Made by a program: the position numbers and the translations under genes. From Colwellia piezophila ATCC BAA-637 (GTDB lineage Bacteria; Pseudomonadota; Gammaproteobacteria; Enterobacterales; Alteromonadaceae): a stretch of DNA of 64,000 bases. How positions within the stretch are numbered: position 1 is the first letter of the stretch; each line of letters begins with the position of its first letter. The DNA is taken from NCBI RefSeq assembly GCF_000378625.1, contig NZ_KB905170.1, positions 165,515-229,514 of the forward strand, written 5' to 3'. This document shows, in pieces, positions 20,834 to 31,979 of the stretch. The notes beneath the pieces were generated by a model. The model was not told the DNA's origin. It saw only the letters and a list, made by a program, of their open reading frames with translations, and did no database searches.

Positions 20834-21559
20834 ATGGCTCACGGTAGCAAACAATTTAAACCAAACACTACAGTGGCCGCCGTTATCCATTACCGGGGTA
20901 AGTTCTTGTTTGTTGAAGAGCGAGAAAACAATCAGGTAGTTTTCAATCAACCTGCAGGTCACTTAGAAGAAAATGAAAGTCTCACTACCGCAATTGAGCG
21001 AGAAATACTTGAAGAAACTGGTTTAGCCTTAGTGCCCGATTACCTTTGTGGTATTTATTACTTTCATCGTGCGGATCTATACCCGTACCACTTGAAGATG
21101 CTCGTTTCAGGAAACCTGAGCGAATCATAATCGAGGCACATTTTATGTTAATGGTTATTCCCTTAAAAACAAATGTAACGACGAGTATGTTTTGCTCAGT
21201 TTTCCCCCAAGGGCTGGTTTATAAACGCTTTATGCTACGTTATTGATTTCGACAAGGGAATAACCATTCTCTTCAATCAATGCCTTGCCTAAAGACGTTT
21301 ATAATTCCAGCTGAATCCTGCATCTTCAGGTGGAACGGGTATAAGCCTCTATTTCTTGCGCTTTTGTTTCGTTATCGAATTAAAGGAATGGCTAAAAGGC
21401 CAACCACAAGATAGCGAAATTATCGATACCCATTGGTTTACGTTTGAACAAATAAAGGCTAAAAAACAACAATTACGTAGTTCTATGGTGCTAGAGTGCA
21501 TTGAAGATTACTTAGCAGGCAATAAAATCCCCTTATCACAACTAAAATCTAATCTTTAA
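20834..21559 (+). pseudogene. nudJ: nudJ (Nudix phosphatase) split by a small mobile element
   Basis: The 5' part (20834-21079) encodes a NudJ-like N-terminus with a full Nudix box, GHLEENESLTTAIEREILEE. The 3' part (21344-21559) encodes the matching C-terminal half, starting SLYFLRFCF. Between them is a 264-bp family A element. The two halves are in the same frame, and removing the element plus one TA copy rejoins them as HRADLSLYF. As it stands, translation enters the element and stops at 21130. In E. coli NudJ hydrolyses thiamin pyrophosphate precursors and nucleoside phosphates, and its gene sits in the same place between rluE and mnmA. The product is likely non-functional: the Nudix box remains but the C-terminal third is lost. 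Confidence 0.92.
21078..21343. repeat. Family A small inverted-repeat element inside nudJ
   Basis: The ends TATACCCG and CGGGTATA are perfect inverted repeats, and similarity continues inward (CTTGAAGATGC against GCATCTTCAGG). The flanking sequence shows a duplicated TA, the target signature of IS630/Tc1-type transposition. The core shares GGCAAGGCATTGATTGAAG (reverse strand) with other copies. There is no coding capacity. Confidence 0.88.
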
Positions 21560-21852
21560 TCTATATCCTGTTAGATGTGCGTGTTATAATTTTGCGCCTC
21601 TTATATCAGTCTGTATAAGAAAGTGCTCATTAAGCGATAATTTAACACTCGTCTTTGCAACGTATAGCCACCATGCTAGCGGCACACTACATGTTTGAAA
21701 TAGAATCACTATATTCCACACATGTCTTATTTGCTCTACTGGCCCAACGTTGTGCTAAGAGAACACTTCTTTATGCAGAATGGTATTATTAGTACATTAA
21801 TTTTTAGTTATATTTAGTACGCTTATTTTTAAAAGTCTATTGGTCAATATAT
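21560..21852. other. Intergenic stretch between nudJ and mnmA
   Basis: No convincing frame, repeat or hairpin. It presumably contains the mnmA promoter; AT-rich candidates are present but none is distinctive. Confidence 0.5.
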
Positions 21853-22995
21853 ATGTTAACAGCCACAAATAATAAATCCCCTGAGCAAACCAAAGTTATC
21901 GTTGGTATGTCTGGTGGTGTCGACTCTTCTGTTTCTGCTTACTTGCTTAAAGAGCAAGGCTATCAAGTAGAAGGTTTGTTTATGAAAAACTGGGAAGAAG
22001 ATGATACTGATGAGTATTGTGCTGCTGCCCAAGATTTAGAAGATGCTCAAGCTATTTGTGACAAATTAGAGATAAAATTACACACTATCAATTTCGCTAC
22101 CGAATATTGGGACAATGTTTTTGAGTACTTTCTTGAAGAGTACAAGGCGGGTCGAACGCCTAACCCCGATATCATGTGTAATAAAGAAATAAAATTCAAA
22201 GCATTTTTAGAATTTGCTTGTGAAGATTTAGGTGCCGACTATATTGCTACCGGACACTACGTTCAACGTGAGTTTCGTGATAATGCTTGGCAGATGATAC
22301 GTGGTCTTGATAATAATAAAGATCAAAGCTACTTCCTTTACACGTTAGACGAAAAGCAATTATCTCAAACGTTATTTCCTGTCGGTCATATTGAAAAACC
22401 TGAAGTACGCGCTATTGCTGAAAAAGCCGGCTTAGTAACCCATGATAAAAAAGACAGTACCGGTATTTGTTTTATTGGTGAACGAAAATTTAAAGACTTT
22501 TTAGGTCAGTATTTACCCGCCAAACCCGGCATAATTGAATCCGCTGAAGGTGTAGCTGTCGGCCATCACGATGGTTTGATGTATCACACTTTGGGACAAC
22601 GCAAAGGCCTACGTATTGGCGGTTTAGCCGATGCAGGTGAAGCGCCTTGGTACGTTGTTGAAAAAGATTTGTTACGTAATGTCTTAATTGTTGGTCAAGG
22701 TCACAACCACCCTCGCCTATTTTCTAAAGGTTTGATTGCCAATCAATTACACTGGGTTGATAGAAAAGCACTAGATAAAAGCATTCAATGCACGGTTAAG
22801 ACTCGTTATCGCCAAGAAGATGTTTCTTGTACGGTAACCCCTTTACCGCATGACGCAAACAAAAGTGCAGAAAAACAAGAATACCAAATTGATTTTAATG
22901 AAGCACAAAGCTCAGTTACCCCTGGACAATCAGTGGTATTTTATCAAGGTGATGTCTGTTTAGGTGGCGGTATTATTGATACCCTCATTCGTTAA
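21853..22995 (+). CDS. mnmA: tRNA-specific 2-thiouridylase
   Basis: MnmA puts sulfur on U34 of tRNA-Lys, Glu and Gln, with sulfur relayed from the Tus proteins. The 380-residue protein has the PP-loop GMSGGVDSS at 18-26 and the two catalytic cysteines C109 (PDIMCNKE) and C206 (TGICFIGE), matching C102 and C199 of E. coli. [10 protein letters not shown] and the C-terminal beta-barrel [12 protein letters not shown] complete the family. It is followed at 46 bases by hflD, the E. coli arrangement. Confidence 0.97.
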   Translation: MLTATNNKSPEQTKVIVGMSGGVDSSVSAYLLKEQGYQVEGLFMKNWEEDDTDEYCAAAQDLEDAQAICDKLEIKLHTINFATEYWDNVFEYFLEEYKAGRTPNPDIMCNKEIKFKAFLEFACEDLGADYIATGHYVQREFRDNAWQMIRGLDNNKDQSYFLYTLDEKQLSQTLFPVGHIEKPEVRAIAEKAGLVTHDKKDSTGICFIGERKFKDFLGQYLPAKPGIIESAEGVAVGHHDGLMYHTLGQRKGLRIGGLADAGEAPWYVVEKDLLRNVLIVGQGHNHPRLFSKGLIANQLHWVDRKALDKSIQCTVKTRYRQEDVSCTVTPLPHDANKSAEKQEYQIDFNEAQSSVTPGQSVVFYQGDVCLGGGIIDTLIR

Positions 22996-23041
22996 CGTTT
23001 AACATCGCCTAAGCCTATATAAGCCAGAAGCCAGAGACATA

Positions 23042-23674
23042 ATGAAAGATCAAACGATTACCTTTGCTGTTATTTGTCAAGTTGCTTTTCAAGTTCAACA
23101 AGTATCACGTACCGGCAAAATCACTGATGAAGAATTCAGTGTGTTATTACAAAGTATTATAGAAACCTCACCAGACAATACCTTAGCGGTTTACGGCGGG
23201 CAACTTAGTAATATTAAAAAAGGTCTTGAGTTGCTAATCCGCCATTTAGGTAGTGATAATGAGGCAACAAGTAGCAACAAACAAAAAGACCCTGAATTTA
23301 CCCGCTATATCATTAGCTTAATTAATTTAGAAAGACGCCTTGCTAAACAACCTAAACAGCTTAATGCCTTGGGTGAGCGTATACACGCCACTGAACGACA
23401 ACTTGAGCATTACGCCATAACAAGCGAGACATTAATTTCAAGTTTCGCCAGTATTTATAGCGATATTATTAGTCCCTTAGGTCATAAAATTCAAGTCACT
23501 GGCGACCCCAGTATTTTAAAGCAAAGCGCAAATCAATATAAAGTAAGAGCGTTATTATTAGCCGGCATACGTGCGGCGGTATTATGGCGCCAAGTGGGCG
23601 GTAAAAGGCGTCATATATTGTTTAGTCGCAAAAAAATAGTCGATACCGCTAAAGCATTACTCAATAGAATTTAG
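23042..23674 (+). CDS. hflD: HflD-family lysogenization regulator homologue
   Basis: The 210-residue protein matches E. coli HflD along its length: ICQVAFQVQQVSRTG near the N-terminus, NTLAVYGGQLSNIKKGL, RQLEHY, ISPLGHKIQVTG and GIRAAVLWRQVGG. In E. coli HflD lowers lambda CII activity at the membrane; the normal host role is unclear. Placement between mnmA and purB is the conserved order. A mobile repeat now separates it from purB. Confidence 0.93.
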   Translation: MKDQTITFAVICQVAFQVQQVSRTGKITDEEFSVLLQSIIETSPDNTLAVYGGQLSNIKKGLELLIRHLGSDNEATSSNKQKDPEFTRYIISLINLERRLAKQPKQLNALGERIHATERQLEHYAITSETLISSFASIYSDIISPLGHKIQVTGDPSILKQSANQYKVRALLLAGIRAAVLWRQVGGKRRHILFSRKKIVDTAKALLNRI

Positions 23675-23750
23675 TAAAAACTTAATAACAATTTAAACAC
23701 TATTTAACTCTACAACTTAATATTTTGTCGTAGAGAATATTAATATAACC

Positions 23751-25408
<1,658 letters not shown>

Positions 25409-25440
25409 TCATCACTTAAATAAATACATAAACTTAAAAA

Positions 25441-25456
25441 AAGAAGGCCTTGCGCC
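25441..25456 (+). terminator. purB terminator, left half (interrupted by IS)
   Basis: GAAGGC-CTTGC-GCCTTC followed by T7 would be an intrinsic terminator, but the IS4 element is inserted within it after GCGCC. The right half, with the T-run, is at 26907-26927. Because the target duplication covers most of the stem, the right side still contains most of the hairpin. Confidence 0.75.
25446..25456. repeat. Target-site duplication, left copy
   Basis: GGCCTTGCGCC directly abuts the left IS end and is repeated exactly at 26907-26917. Eleven bases is within the usual 10-12 for IS4-family elements. Confidence 0.93.
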
Positions 25457-25465
25457 TAATGCCGT

Positions 25466-26797
25466 TCACTTAAGGTGAACGGCATTTTTTTGTACTGCTT
25501 TCTTGATCGGGTATCTATTTTTAGAACACTTTAATGCCCTGGGGTATTTCCTTTCTCTTCTCGATGGTAAAATAAACTGTTTTGCAGCTTTAGTTATATC
25601 CATTACAAACTTGGGAATATTACCTGGTGAGATGAATGGTAACTGAGTTAAATGATGAATAATATGCAGCGAAGCTCCATGAAAACTAAGCTGATTTGGG
25701 TGGATGTTTTTAAGCGACTTTGCCATTAAAACCATCTGGTAACGAATTAAATTATAAGCTAACAAAATCCCCCATAACTCTTGCTTTATAAGGTCTGGCT
25801 GATTACTTCTAAGCGTAAACCTGTTATCTAACATGTATTGTTTCATTTCTCGAAAGCCAAGTTCTATCTCCCAGCGATGTGAATATAAATCAACAATATC
25901 GCTTTTAGGAAATCGCATTGGGTCGACCATTGAAGTTAATATTTCTACCTCTTTATCTTTAACCGTCTTTGTTACTAATCTAGCGACTATTGAATCACCT
26001 AAATCATCAAATTTCTTTTTAGACTGTGGTGTTGTTTCTATCTTTACTAAATAATCTTTATTCCCCAGCTTTCGAATAACCTTATACTGAGTATTCTTTT
26101 TTAAAGGGATAAGCCAGTGCCTCATTTCACCGGTATTGTGCCAGTGATTTAATAAACCCAATGAATAAAAACCACGATCAAAAATAGTTAAGCTGTTGTC
26201 AGGTGTCGTATCAATTAAACCTTCAGCAAGTTTCATTTCATTGACATCGTAGCTATCAAAGGCACTATTAATAAGCATATGGCTTGTTAGCTCCATTTGG
26301 CAAACCATCCTTACTTGTGGATAAGCACCAACAGTTTTTTTGTTACTTGCTCTAGAAAAAGATTCACTATTTTCTTTCGTATCAGGAGTTCTCCAGACCA
26401 CTCCGTCAACACCATACAGGTTTAAGCCGCACCAGTGCGGGTGTTCAGATTTTTCATTCCATTGCAATTGGGTTTGCTCGAAAATGGTTTTAATAACTTC
26501 ACTTCCAAGTTTTTTTCTAGCTTGAGTTACGGCACTTGGTGCAACAAAAGGCGTACCATTAGGCAGAAGTATATCTAATTGGTTGAGTAATTGACGCATA
26601 GAAAAATTACGGAATAAGGCCATACCGATGACAGCCCAAATCATACTTTCCATTGGTAGCTTTCGTTTTCTAATGGTTGCTATGCCGTGTGTACTCAAAC
26701 CTTGTTCGATAATTTCTGGTGATAAAATATCGGTGAGGTTTTTAAATTCAGTTAAAGTATTTGAAGAAATTTGAGATAAAGCTGTTGAGAATTGCAT
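25466..26797 (-). CDS. IS4-family DDE transposase
   Basis: The 443-residue transposase has the expected order: an N-terminal DNA-binding region (residues 1-110), the first catalytic aspartate D131 in YGVDGVVW, the second D207 in IFDRGFY, and E312 within the IS4 YREK signature (Y305, R308, E312, K319). A basic C-terminus follows. The frame is complete. A 15-bp hairpin lies 2 bases before the start codon, which fits the known need of IS elements to block outside transcription and translation. Confidence 0.95.
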   Translation of the reverse strand: MQFSTALSQISSNTLTEFKNLTDILSPEIIEQGLSTHGIATIRKRKLPMESMIWAVIGMALFRNFSMRQLLNQLDILLPNGTPFVAPSAVTQARKKLGSEVIKTIFEQTQLQWNEKSEHPHWCGLNLYGVDGVVWRTPDTKENSESFSRASNKKTVGAYPQVRMVCQMELTSHMLINSAFDSYDVNEMKLAEGLIDTTPDNSLTIFDRGFYSLGLLNHWHNTGEMRHWLIPLKKNTQYKVIRKLGNKDYLVKIETTPQSKKKFDDLGDSIVARLVTKTVKDKEVEILTSMVDPMRFPKSDIVDLYSHRWEIELGFREMKQYMLDNRFTLRSNQPDLIKQELWGILLAYNLIRYQMVLMAKSLKNIHPNQLSFHGASLHIIHHLTQLPFISPGNIPKFVMDITKAAKQFILPSRRERKYPRALKCSKNRYPIKKAVQKNAVHLK

Positions 26798-26799
26798 AA

Positions 26800-26833
26800 A
26801 AAATCCGTACTTAGAAAACTAAGTACGGATTTT
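26800..26833 (-). terminator. Hairpin directly upstream of the transposase start
   Basis: Fifteen bases (AAAATCCGTACTTAG) pair perfectly with their complement across a 4-base loop. On the transposase strand a T-run follows and then the ATG. Transcription entering from outside would be stopped, or the start codon would be shielded. Confidence 0.7.
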
Positions 26834-26906
26834 GCACTTTCTGCTAGATCGGTCAATGGATCGTTTTATTTATTTGAAAGAACGTTTTCTTAACTGATCG
26901 GCATTA

Positions 26907-26917
26907 GGCCTTGCGCC
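26907..26917. repeat. Target-site duplication, right copy
   Basis: An exact repeat of GGCCTTGCGCC next to the right IS end, followed by TTCTTTTTTT, the former tail of the purB terminator. Confidence 0.93.
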
Positions 26918-26964
26918 TTCTTTTTTTATATCTGCGTTTTCATTTTCTGGGCGATGGAATATTC

Positions 26965-27278
26965 ATACCAATTTGATTAAATTTCTTCCCAGCTCAGAGC
27001 TGTGTTCAATGTTCAATAACAAGGCAAATTTGTTTAGGTCTAGTCATTCTAAACCAAATAAATTTAACGATGTTAGTGGGCATCGAGTAAGCTCCCAAAG
27101 GGCGAGTTTAAAGGGTTCATATACGGCGTTATTGATTTTGACAAGGACGCTACATGGATGTAGCTTCTTAGAGAATGCAGGAGCTTATTCTCCTGAATAA
27201 CCATTCTCTTCAATCAATGCCTTGCCTCTAAACCCTTTAACTCTCGCTGAGTGGGAAAGAACTTAATCAACTTGGTAT
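26965..27278. repeat. Family B small inverted-repeat element
   Basis: Begins ATACCAATTTGATT and ends AATCAACTTGGTAT as inverted copies. It is in the opposite orientation to the copy at 33229, with which it shares nearly the whole sequence. It has an additional block (around GCTACATGGATGTAGC) that is also in the copy at 15941 but absent from 33229. Confidence 0.82.
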
Positions 27279-27292
27279 CACTAGAATCACAT

Positions 27293-27345
27293 CAATAAAA
27301 TTCAAAATAAAAAGCAAAATAAAAAACAAAATAAAAAACAAAAAA
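27293..27345. repeat. A-rich short tandem repeat
   Basis: Three to four imperfect copies of an 11-12 base unit AAAATAAAAAAC. Low-complexity sequence between a mobile repeat and the acetyltransferase gene. Confidence 0.6.
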
Positions 27346-27433
27346 ACACTCATATCTATTGGCAATACTATTACTTATTTACTAGTCTCAATGTAGTTCT
27401 AATTTCATCTCTCCGTTCATTTTGGATAAATAA

Positions 27434-27907
27434 ATGTCTTACAGTATCAGTCAAGTAAAATGGCAACAAGCGGCACCACTGCTTAAAAATATTCGTGAAA
27501 AAGTATTTGTTTGTGAAAGGCGCATTCCTAAAAATATTGAGTTTGATCATGGTGATCGAACGGCTTACCATATGTTGGTCTGTGACGACAAAAGCCAAGA
27601 GCCTATTGCTACGGGTCGTATTTCCCCACAGGGCGAAATAAGCCGTATTGCCGTGGTGATGGGTTATCGCAGTGAAGAAATAGACAAGTTTATCATACAG
27701 GGCTTATTTCGTATCGCACGAGAGCTTGCCTTAAAAGAAGTTTTCATCTCAAGTCCGCTTGATAAAGTAGATTACTTCGCCAACCATGATTTTTATCCTA
27801 TCGGCTCCGTGTATATGGTAGCGGGCATGCCAAAACAACGCATGGCATGCACGATAACTAAAGCGGCTTTACACGCTAAAAAAGCAAAGTACTACTTTAC
27901 TCATTAG
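27434..27907 (+). CDS. GNAT-family N-acetyltransferase
   Basis: A 157-residue protein with the GNAT layout. The N-terminal IREKVFVCERRIPKNIEFD resembles the ElaA-like subgroup, where a VF..E...P..EFD stretch precedes the acetyl-CoA fold. ATGRISPQGEISRIAV is the central strand leading to the acetyl-CoA loop, and FANHDFYPIGSVY is the typical GNAT C-terminal strand. The acceptor is unknown. It is a single gene, convergent with the DUF4826-like gene. Confidence 0.8.
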   Translation: MSYSISQVKWQQAAPLLKNIREKVFVCERRIPKNIEFDHGDRTAYHMLVCDDKSQEPIATGRISPQGEISRIAVVMGYRSEEIDKFIIQGLFRIARELALKEVFISSPLDKVDYFANHDFYPIGSVYMVAGMPKQRMACTITKAALHAKKAKYYFTH

Positions 27908-27921
27908 TCATTAGTCTACTT

Positions 27922-28323
27922 TTACTTCCATAAAGCCTCATCTTCACACAGCTTATGCAAGCCCTCAGCTCGGCTTATTAATAAGTTAGCAAAATTAGTT
28001 TGCTCTGCTGTTTTGGCTTGTAATAAGTTTTCAGCTTGCATTTGCCACTTTAAAGAAAAGTGTTTGAGTGCCTCACGAGCATTTTGAGCGACATCAATAC
28101 TACTATGATCACTCGGTAAATCACCGCATATAACCCAAAAGCTTTTACCCTCTAGTGAGTTTAATTTCCATACTGCGAGTATGGGGACTAAATAACGGCT
28201 ATCTTCAGCCTTAACACTATTGGTGACAATGCCCTTTTCTGCTAGATATTTAGTCGCAACTTGATACTGCTCCTTGATCCATTGCTGTCGCTGTACTTCT
28301 GTCATTGCTGCTACTTCGCTCAT
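27922..28323 (-). CDS. DUF4826-like protein
   Basis: A 133-residue soluble protein. ESRYLVPILAVWK-like sequence, SFWVICGDLPSDH and AREALKHFSLKWQMQAENL match what I recall of DUF4826, a small gammaproteobacterial family of unknown function. No signal peptide or membrane helix. It is convergent with the acetyltransferase, with only 14 bases between the stops. The family assignment is from memory. Confidence 0.65.
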   Translation of the reverse strand: MSEVAAMTEVQRQQWIKEQYQVATKYLAEKGIVTNSVKAEDSRYLVPILAVWKLNSLEGKSFWVICGDLPSDHSSIDVAQNAREALKHFSLKWQMQAENLLQAKTAEQTNFANLLISRAEGLHKLCEDEALWK

Positions 28324-28365
28324 ATTTATTCTCTAATTAGGCTAATTCGGTTTATAAATGATGTC

Positions 28366-28630
28366 TATACCCGTTACCATTCAAAGTGCTCGATTTCAGT
28401 GGGAGTTAAAAACGATTTAGGCAAGGCGTTAATTTTAGAGAATGGTTGTTCCATTGTTCAAATTAATAACGCGGAATAAATCGTTTTTAAACCCATCAAA
28501 GAAGCGCTTGAGCAACATCACTTCATCGTTGCTATGACTTATAATGGAACAACCATTATTTCATAACAGCGCCTTGAATTGAAATAGCTCAAGCACTCTG
28601 AAACAAGAATATTGAGTGGTAATGGGTATA
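28366..28630. repeat. Family A small inverted-repeat element
   Basis: Ends TATACCCGTTACCATTCAA and TTGAGTGGTAATGGGTATA pair well. The inner part carries GGCAAGGCGTTAATTTTAGAG and AATGGAACAACCATT. It is 265 bp, the same length as the nudJ copy, and non-coding. Confidence 0.87.
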
Positions 28631-28747
28631 GCACCGCTAACGTAGTCAGGATTATTCGCTAAGTTGTAGCTTATCGCTTACAACTTGCGCCTTATTACTA
28701 AAGACTTAATTTTGTTCCTGACTAGCTTGGCTATTTTCTAGGTGCTA
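28629..28747. repeat. Adjacent inverted repeat with TAGCACC ends
   Basis: TAGCACC and GGTGCTA bound a 119-bp segment, with inner complementary pairs TAGTCAGGA/TCCTGACTA and TTGTAGC/GCTTACAA. It starts on the last TA of the family A element. It may be another tiny mobile element or a large structured leader of the leucine dehydrogenase gene. Confidence 0.45.
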
Positions 28748-28814
28748 TCGTTCGATTTAAACATTACAACACATTTAAATTGCCTTTTCTAGCAAGAAAA
28801 AATGGAGAAACCCA

Positions 28815-29849
28815 ATGGCTTTATTTGATTTACCTGATTTTGATGACCACGAGCAAGTTGTATATTGCAGTGATGACGCCAGTGGCCTAAAAGCCATTAT
28901 TGCGGTGCATAGTACTAAATTAGGAGCTGCCGTAGGCGGTTGTAGAATGTGGGACTATGCTAGCGATGAGGAGGCCCTTATTGATGTATTACGATTATCT
29001 AAAGGCATGACCTATAAAAATGCTATGGCCGGACTTAAAATGGGCGGTGGTAAATCGGTAATCATTGGTGATGCAAAAACGCTCAAATCTGAAGCTTTAT
29101 TTAAAGCGTTTGGCGAAGCTTTAAATGGCTTGAACGGCCGTTATTTTAGTGCCGAAGATGTCAATATCACCACCAGTGATATTGCTATCGCAAACACCGT
29201 TACTCCTTTTGTGACCGGCACTGAAGGTAAAAGTGGTAACCCTGCCCCATTCACTGCCCTTGGTACTTTCCTTGGGATAAAAGCATCGGTTAAGCATAAA
29301 TTTAATAGAGACGATTTGACCGGGCTCAAGGTTGCCGTACAAGGTCTTGGAAGTGTTGGTTATCTTTTATGCGAACACTTACATAATGCCGGTGTTGAAC
29401 TTGTTATCACTGATATCAATCAAAGTACTTTAGATAATGCTGCCAATGAATTTAATGCCAAAGTGGTTGGTTTAGATGAAATCTATGATCAAGATGTTGA
29501 TATTTATGCCCCTTGTGCATTAGGTGCCACCATTAATGATCAAACGTTACCTCGCATCAAAGCAAGTATTATTGCGGGTTGTGCTAATAATCAATTAGCC
29601 GAACAGCGTCATGATCAAGCCCTGCTCCAGCGAGGAATCTTATATGCGCCCGATTATGTTATAAATGCCGGGGGGATAATCAATGTCTCATTTGAAAATA
29701 ATTATGATATGGAAAAATCTCGTCAAAAGGTATCAAATATCTATGATACTTTATTAGATATTTACGTTAAGGCTGATATTCAAAATAGACCAACTGGCAT
29801 CATTGCCGATGAGATGGCGCGTGAAATAATCAAAAATGGTGGTAAATAA
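28815..29849 (+). CDS. ldh: Leucine dehydrogenase (Glu/Leu/Phe/Val dehydrogenase family)
   Basis: NAD-dependent reversible deamination of branched-chain amino acids. The 344-residue protein has GGCRMWDY, the substrate lysine K68 and catalytic lysine K80 in MAGLKMGGGKS (the same numbers as in Bacillus leucine dehydrogenase), and the nucleotide-binding VQGLGSVGY in the C-terminal Rossmann domain. The length suits leucine rather than glutamate dehydrogenase. An AATGGAG ribosome site precedes the ATG. Exact substrate preference among Leu, Val and Ile is inferred. Confidence 0.9.
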   Translation: MALFDLPDFDDHEQVVYCSDDASGLKAIIAVHSTKLGAAVGGCRMWDYASDEEALIDVLRLSKGMTYKNAMAGLKMGGGKSVIIGDAKTLKSEALFKAFGEALNGLNGRYFSAEDVNITTSDIAIANTVTPFVTGTEGKSGNPAPFTALGTFLGIKASVKHKFNRDDLTGLKVAVQGLGSVGYLLCEHLHNAGVELVITDINQSTLDNAANEFNAKVVGLDEIYDQDVDIYAPCALGATINDQTLPRIKASIIAGCANNQLAEQRHDQALLQRGILYAPDYVINAGGIINVSFENNYDMEKSRQKVSNIYDTLLDIYVKADIQNRPTGIIADEMAREIIKNGGK

Positions 29850-29930
29850 CGGTACATATATCCTCAGCAACCAACAAAATTATCGATGCTAAACTATAAT
29901 TTACTATAAGATCCCTTATGGGAAGTGACA

Positions 29931-30794
29931 ATGAAAACGTTGATAATTTTGTTGTTTCTTATATCAGCTCAATGCTTATCGGTTACTACGGTGACAACCA
30001 CAGGTAAACAAAAAGCAGATGATGCTAGCCATGACTATTTTATTGGTCTGCTGCGACTTGCATTAATAGAAACCTCTGAAGAATATGGCTATGCCGTATT
30101 ACAAACAGTTCCCTATCCAGGGCAAGAAAGAATGTTAAAACTATTAGCATTAGGGGAATTCTACGATGTAGTGTGGGCTGGTAATTCACATATTCGTGAG
30201 GCAGAACTTCACAAAGTCCCTTTTCCATTATTTCGAGGGGGCTTAGGCTGGCGAGGCATGATCATACGCCAACAAGACAGCGAAAGTTTTTCTAGCTTTA
30301 CCTCAGCCAAAGATCTCAATGAGCTCATTGCCTGCCAAGGATTACATTGGCCAGATGCTGATATTTTAGAGCACGCTGGTTTACCCATTGCGCGTATTGG
30401 TTATTTTGATGCCATGCTACAAATGGTAACGTTGAAGCGTTGTGATTATTTACCTTTAAGTATATTTGAAGGCCAAGCTGAGCTTGATGTAGTTCAAAGT
30501 AGTTTTCCAAACCTTATATTCTATCAAGACCTCATCATTCAATATCCACTTAGTATGCATTTTTTTGTCAATAGCAATAATAAACTATTAGCCGATAGAC
30601 TCAACTTAGGCTTGCAGCGCTTATTTAAATCCGGTAGCTATTTCAAATACATGAAAGATCATCCTTTAACCCATCATGCCTTTCCGCTCAGCAAATTTAA
30701 AAATTCAAGAGTGATCAAATTAGATAACCCCAATAATAAGAATCAAGCTGAATTAGATAAATATGGTTTGACTTGGCCAAGTAAAAAACAATAA
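29931..30794 (+). CDS. Secreted periplasmic-binding-protein-like protein
   Basis: The protein is about 287 residues with an N-terminal signal peptide (MKTLIILLFLISAQCLS). The body resembles a type 2 periplasmic binding fold: EFYDVVWAGNS near the first domain, RRIGYF-like middle, and a C-terminal stretch LADRLNLGLQRLFKSGSYFKYM typical of solute-binding proteins. No transporter genes are adjacent, so it may be an orphan sensor or binding protein. I chose the ATG at 29931 with GGGAAG upstream over the GTG at 29925. Ligand unknown. Confidence 0.7.
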   Translation: MKTLIILLFLISAQCLSVTTVTTTGKQKADDASHDYFIGLLRLALIETSEEYGYAVLQTVPYPGQERMLKLLALGEFYDVVWAGNSHIREAELHKVPFPLFRGGLGWRGMIIRQQDSESFSSFTSAKDLNELIACQGLHWPDADILEHAGLPIARIGYFDAMLQMVTLKRCDYLPLSIFEGQAELDVVQSSFPNLIFYQDLIIQYPLSMHFFVNSNNKLLADRLNLGLQRLFKSGSYFKYMKDHPLTHHAFPLSKFKNSRVIKLDNPNNKNQAELDKYGLTWPSKKQ

Positions 30795-30820
30795 AAACCC
30801 AGCATATAGCTGGGTTTTTA
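30793..30820 (+). terminator. Terminator after the binding-protein-like gene
   Basis: AAAAACCCAGC and GCTGGGTTTTT form an 11-bp stem over a 5-base loop, with a T-run. Confidence 0.88.
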
Positions 30821-30951
30821 TTTGCTGCCGTAATAAAGAAATCAGCTGTCTAACTGTTAATTTTCGTCACTAGCAAAGTAATCGAGAGACTAAAATCTTC
30901 AGCTTGCTATATTGCTCTCAATATCATTTTATCAATTGACTTTATCTAGAA

Positions 30952-31818
30952 TTAACCGCCCCTCATGTGGTTCAAGTTCATTCCCATAGTCTGTATCATT
31001 AGGCGTTCCATATCAGCTAAATCTGTTGAATTACAACTAATCATATCTGCACAAGATTTACCAATAATACGAGTCCCCGTAGTACCCGCAGATTTAGGTG
31101 GGTTATTCTTTAATTCCTGAATGGCATCATCAAAAATATCCTCTACACTCGGTGCCGATACAGTGATGACTTCAGTATCGCTATCTTCTGGCCATTGAAT
31201 TTCGTTTTTATCTTCTAAAGTCACATGAGTCGAACTAGTGCTTTCACTTGGAGTTACAACTGTTAAGTCAGCAATCATGCTTGATACCATTGGGTAATCT
31301 TTATGCTGTATTTTGTTATTCTTATGAAGAAAATTAGCATAACTTTGTGCTTTACTATTCTTGGCTAAAATTGCTTTTTCCAACCACTTATCGGACTCTT
31401 CTATATCTTTATCGCCAAACTCGCCACTACCGTAACCTAGGGCTAATATAAAAGCCGACTCCCCATGACCTCTGCGAGCTGCTTTTTTCAAATACTTAAC
31501 ACCGTCATCATAATCAATAAAGTCTGGCTCATATAAATAAAATAGCCCCGTGCGATACTGAGCATAAGTAAACTGATATTTTGCCGCCCTACGAAAATAT
31601 TTTAATGACTTCGACAGATCTTTTTCAGTGCCATAACCTTGATAGTATAGCTCTCCCATAACTGATGAAGCTAAATTAAACTTTCGACTTGCCAACACTT
31701 TCCATTTATTAAAATAGTCAACGCACTTAGGCTCTAAGCAAGCTTGAATATTTGAGGCAGAAACTGAATTACTGATACTTAGCACAAAGGCTAGCAGTAT
31801 TATTTTTAGATAAATCAA
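30952..31818 (-). CDS. Secreted Sel1-repeat protein
   Basis: A 288-residue protein with a signal peptide (residues 1 to about 21, ending VSASN). Three or four Sel1-like helical repeats follow: LASSVMGELYYQGYGTEKDLSKSLKYF is a classic unit, then AQYRTGLFYL and SAFILALGYGSGEFG. The C-terminal third is low in repeats and acidic and ends in HMRGG. Sel1 repeats mediate protein contacts; the partner is unknown. A stand-alone gene. Confidence 0.8.
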   Translation of the reverse strand: MIYLKIILLAFVLSISNSVSASNIQACLEPKCVDYFNKWKVLASRKFNLASSVMGELYYQGYGTEKDLSKSLKYFRRAAKYQFTYAQYRTGLFYLYEPDFIDYDDGVKYLKKAARRGHGESAFILALGYGSGEFGDKDIEESDKWLEKAILAKNSKAQSYANFLHKNNKIQHKDYPMVSSMIADLTVVTPSESTSSTHVTLEDKNEIQWPEDSDTEVITVSAPSVEDIFDDAIQELKNNPPKSAGTTGTRIIGKSCADMISCNSTDLADMERLMIQTMGMNLNHMRGG

Positions 31819-31979
31819 AGTAAAATTCCTTTTTATTTTCTTGTGTAATTAAGGTGCAGTCAATAACACTACTCATTATTGTTCGAAAAATCAACAGTAC
31901 AGATGATTTCACTGATAATCTTTAATAACAGATTGCTTTATTTAACCTTTTTACGTTAGATCTCAGAATCGAGCCAATA

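Larger units (their letters stand above)
25457..26906 (-). mobile_element. Complete IS4-family insertion sequence, 1450 bp
   Basis: Both ends begin TAATGCCG reading inward, with further matches (TTCACTTAAG against ATCAGTTAAG). An exact 11-bp duplication flanks the element. It carries a single transposase gene. A perfect stem-loop in the left end (GCCGTTCAC/GTGAACGGC) overlaps the transposase stop and is followed by Ts on its plus-strand side. The element looks intact and recent. Confidence 0.93.
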
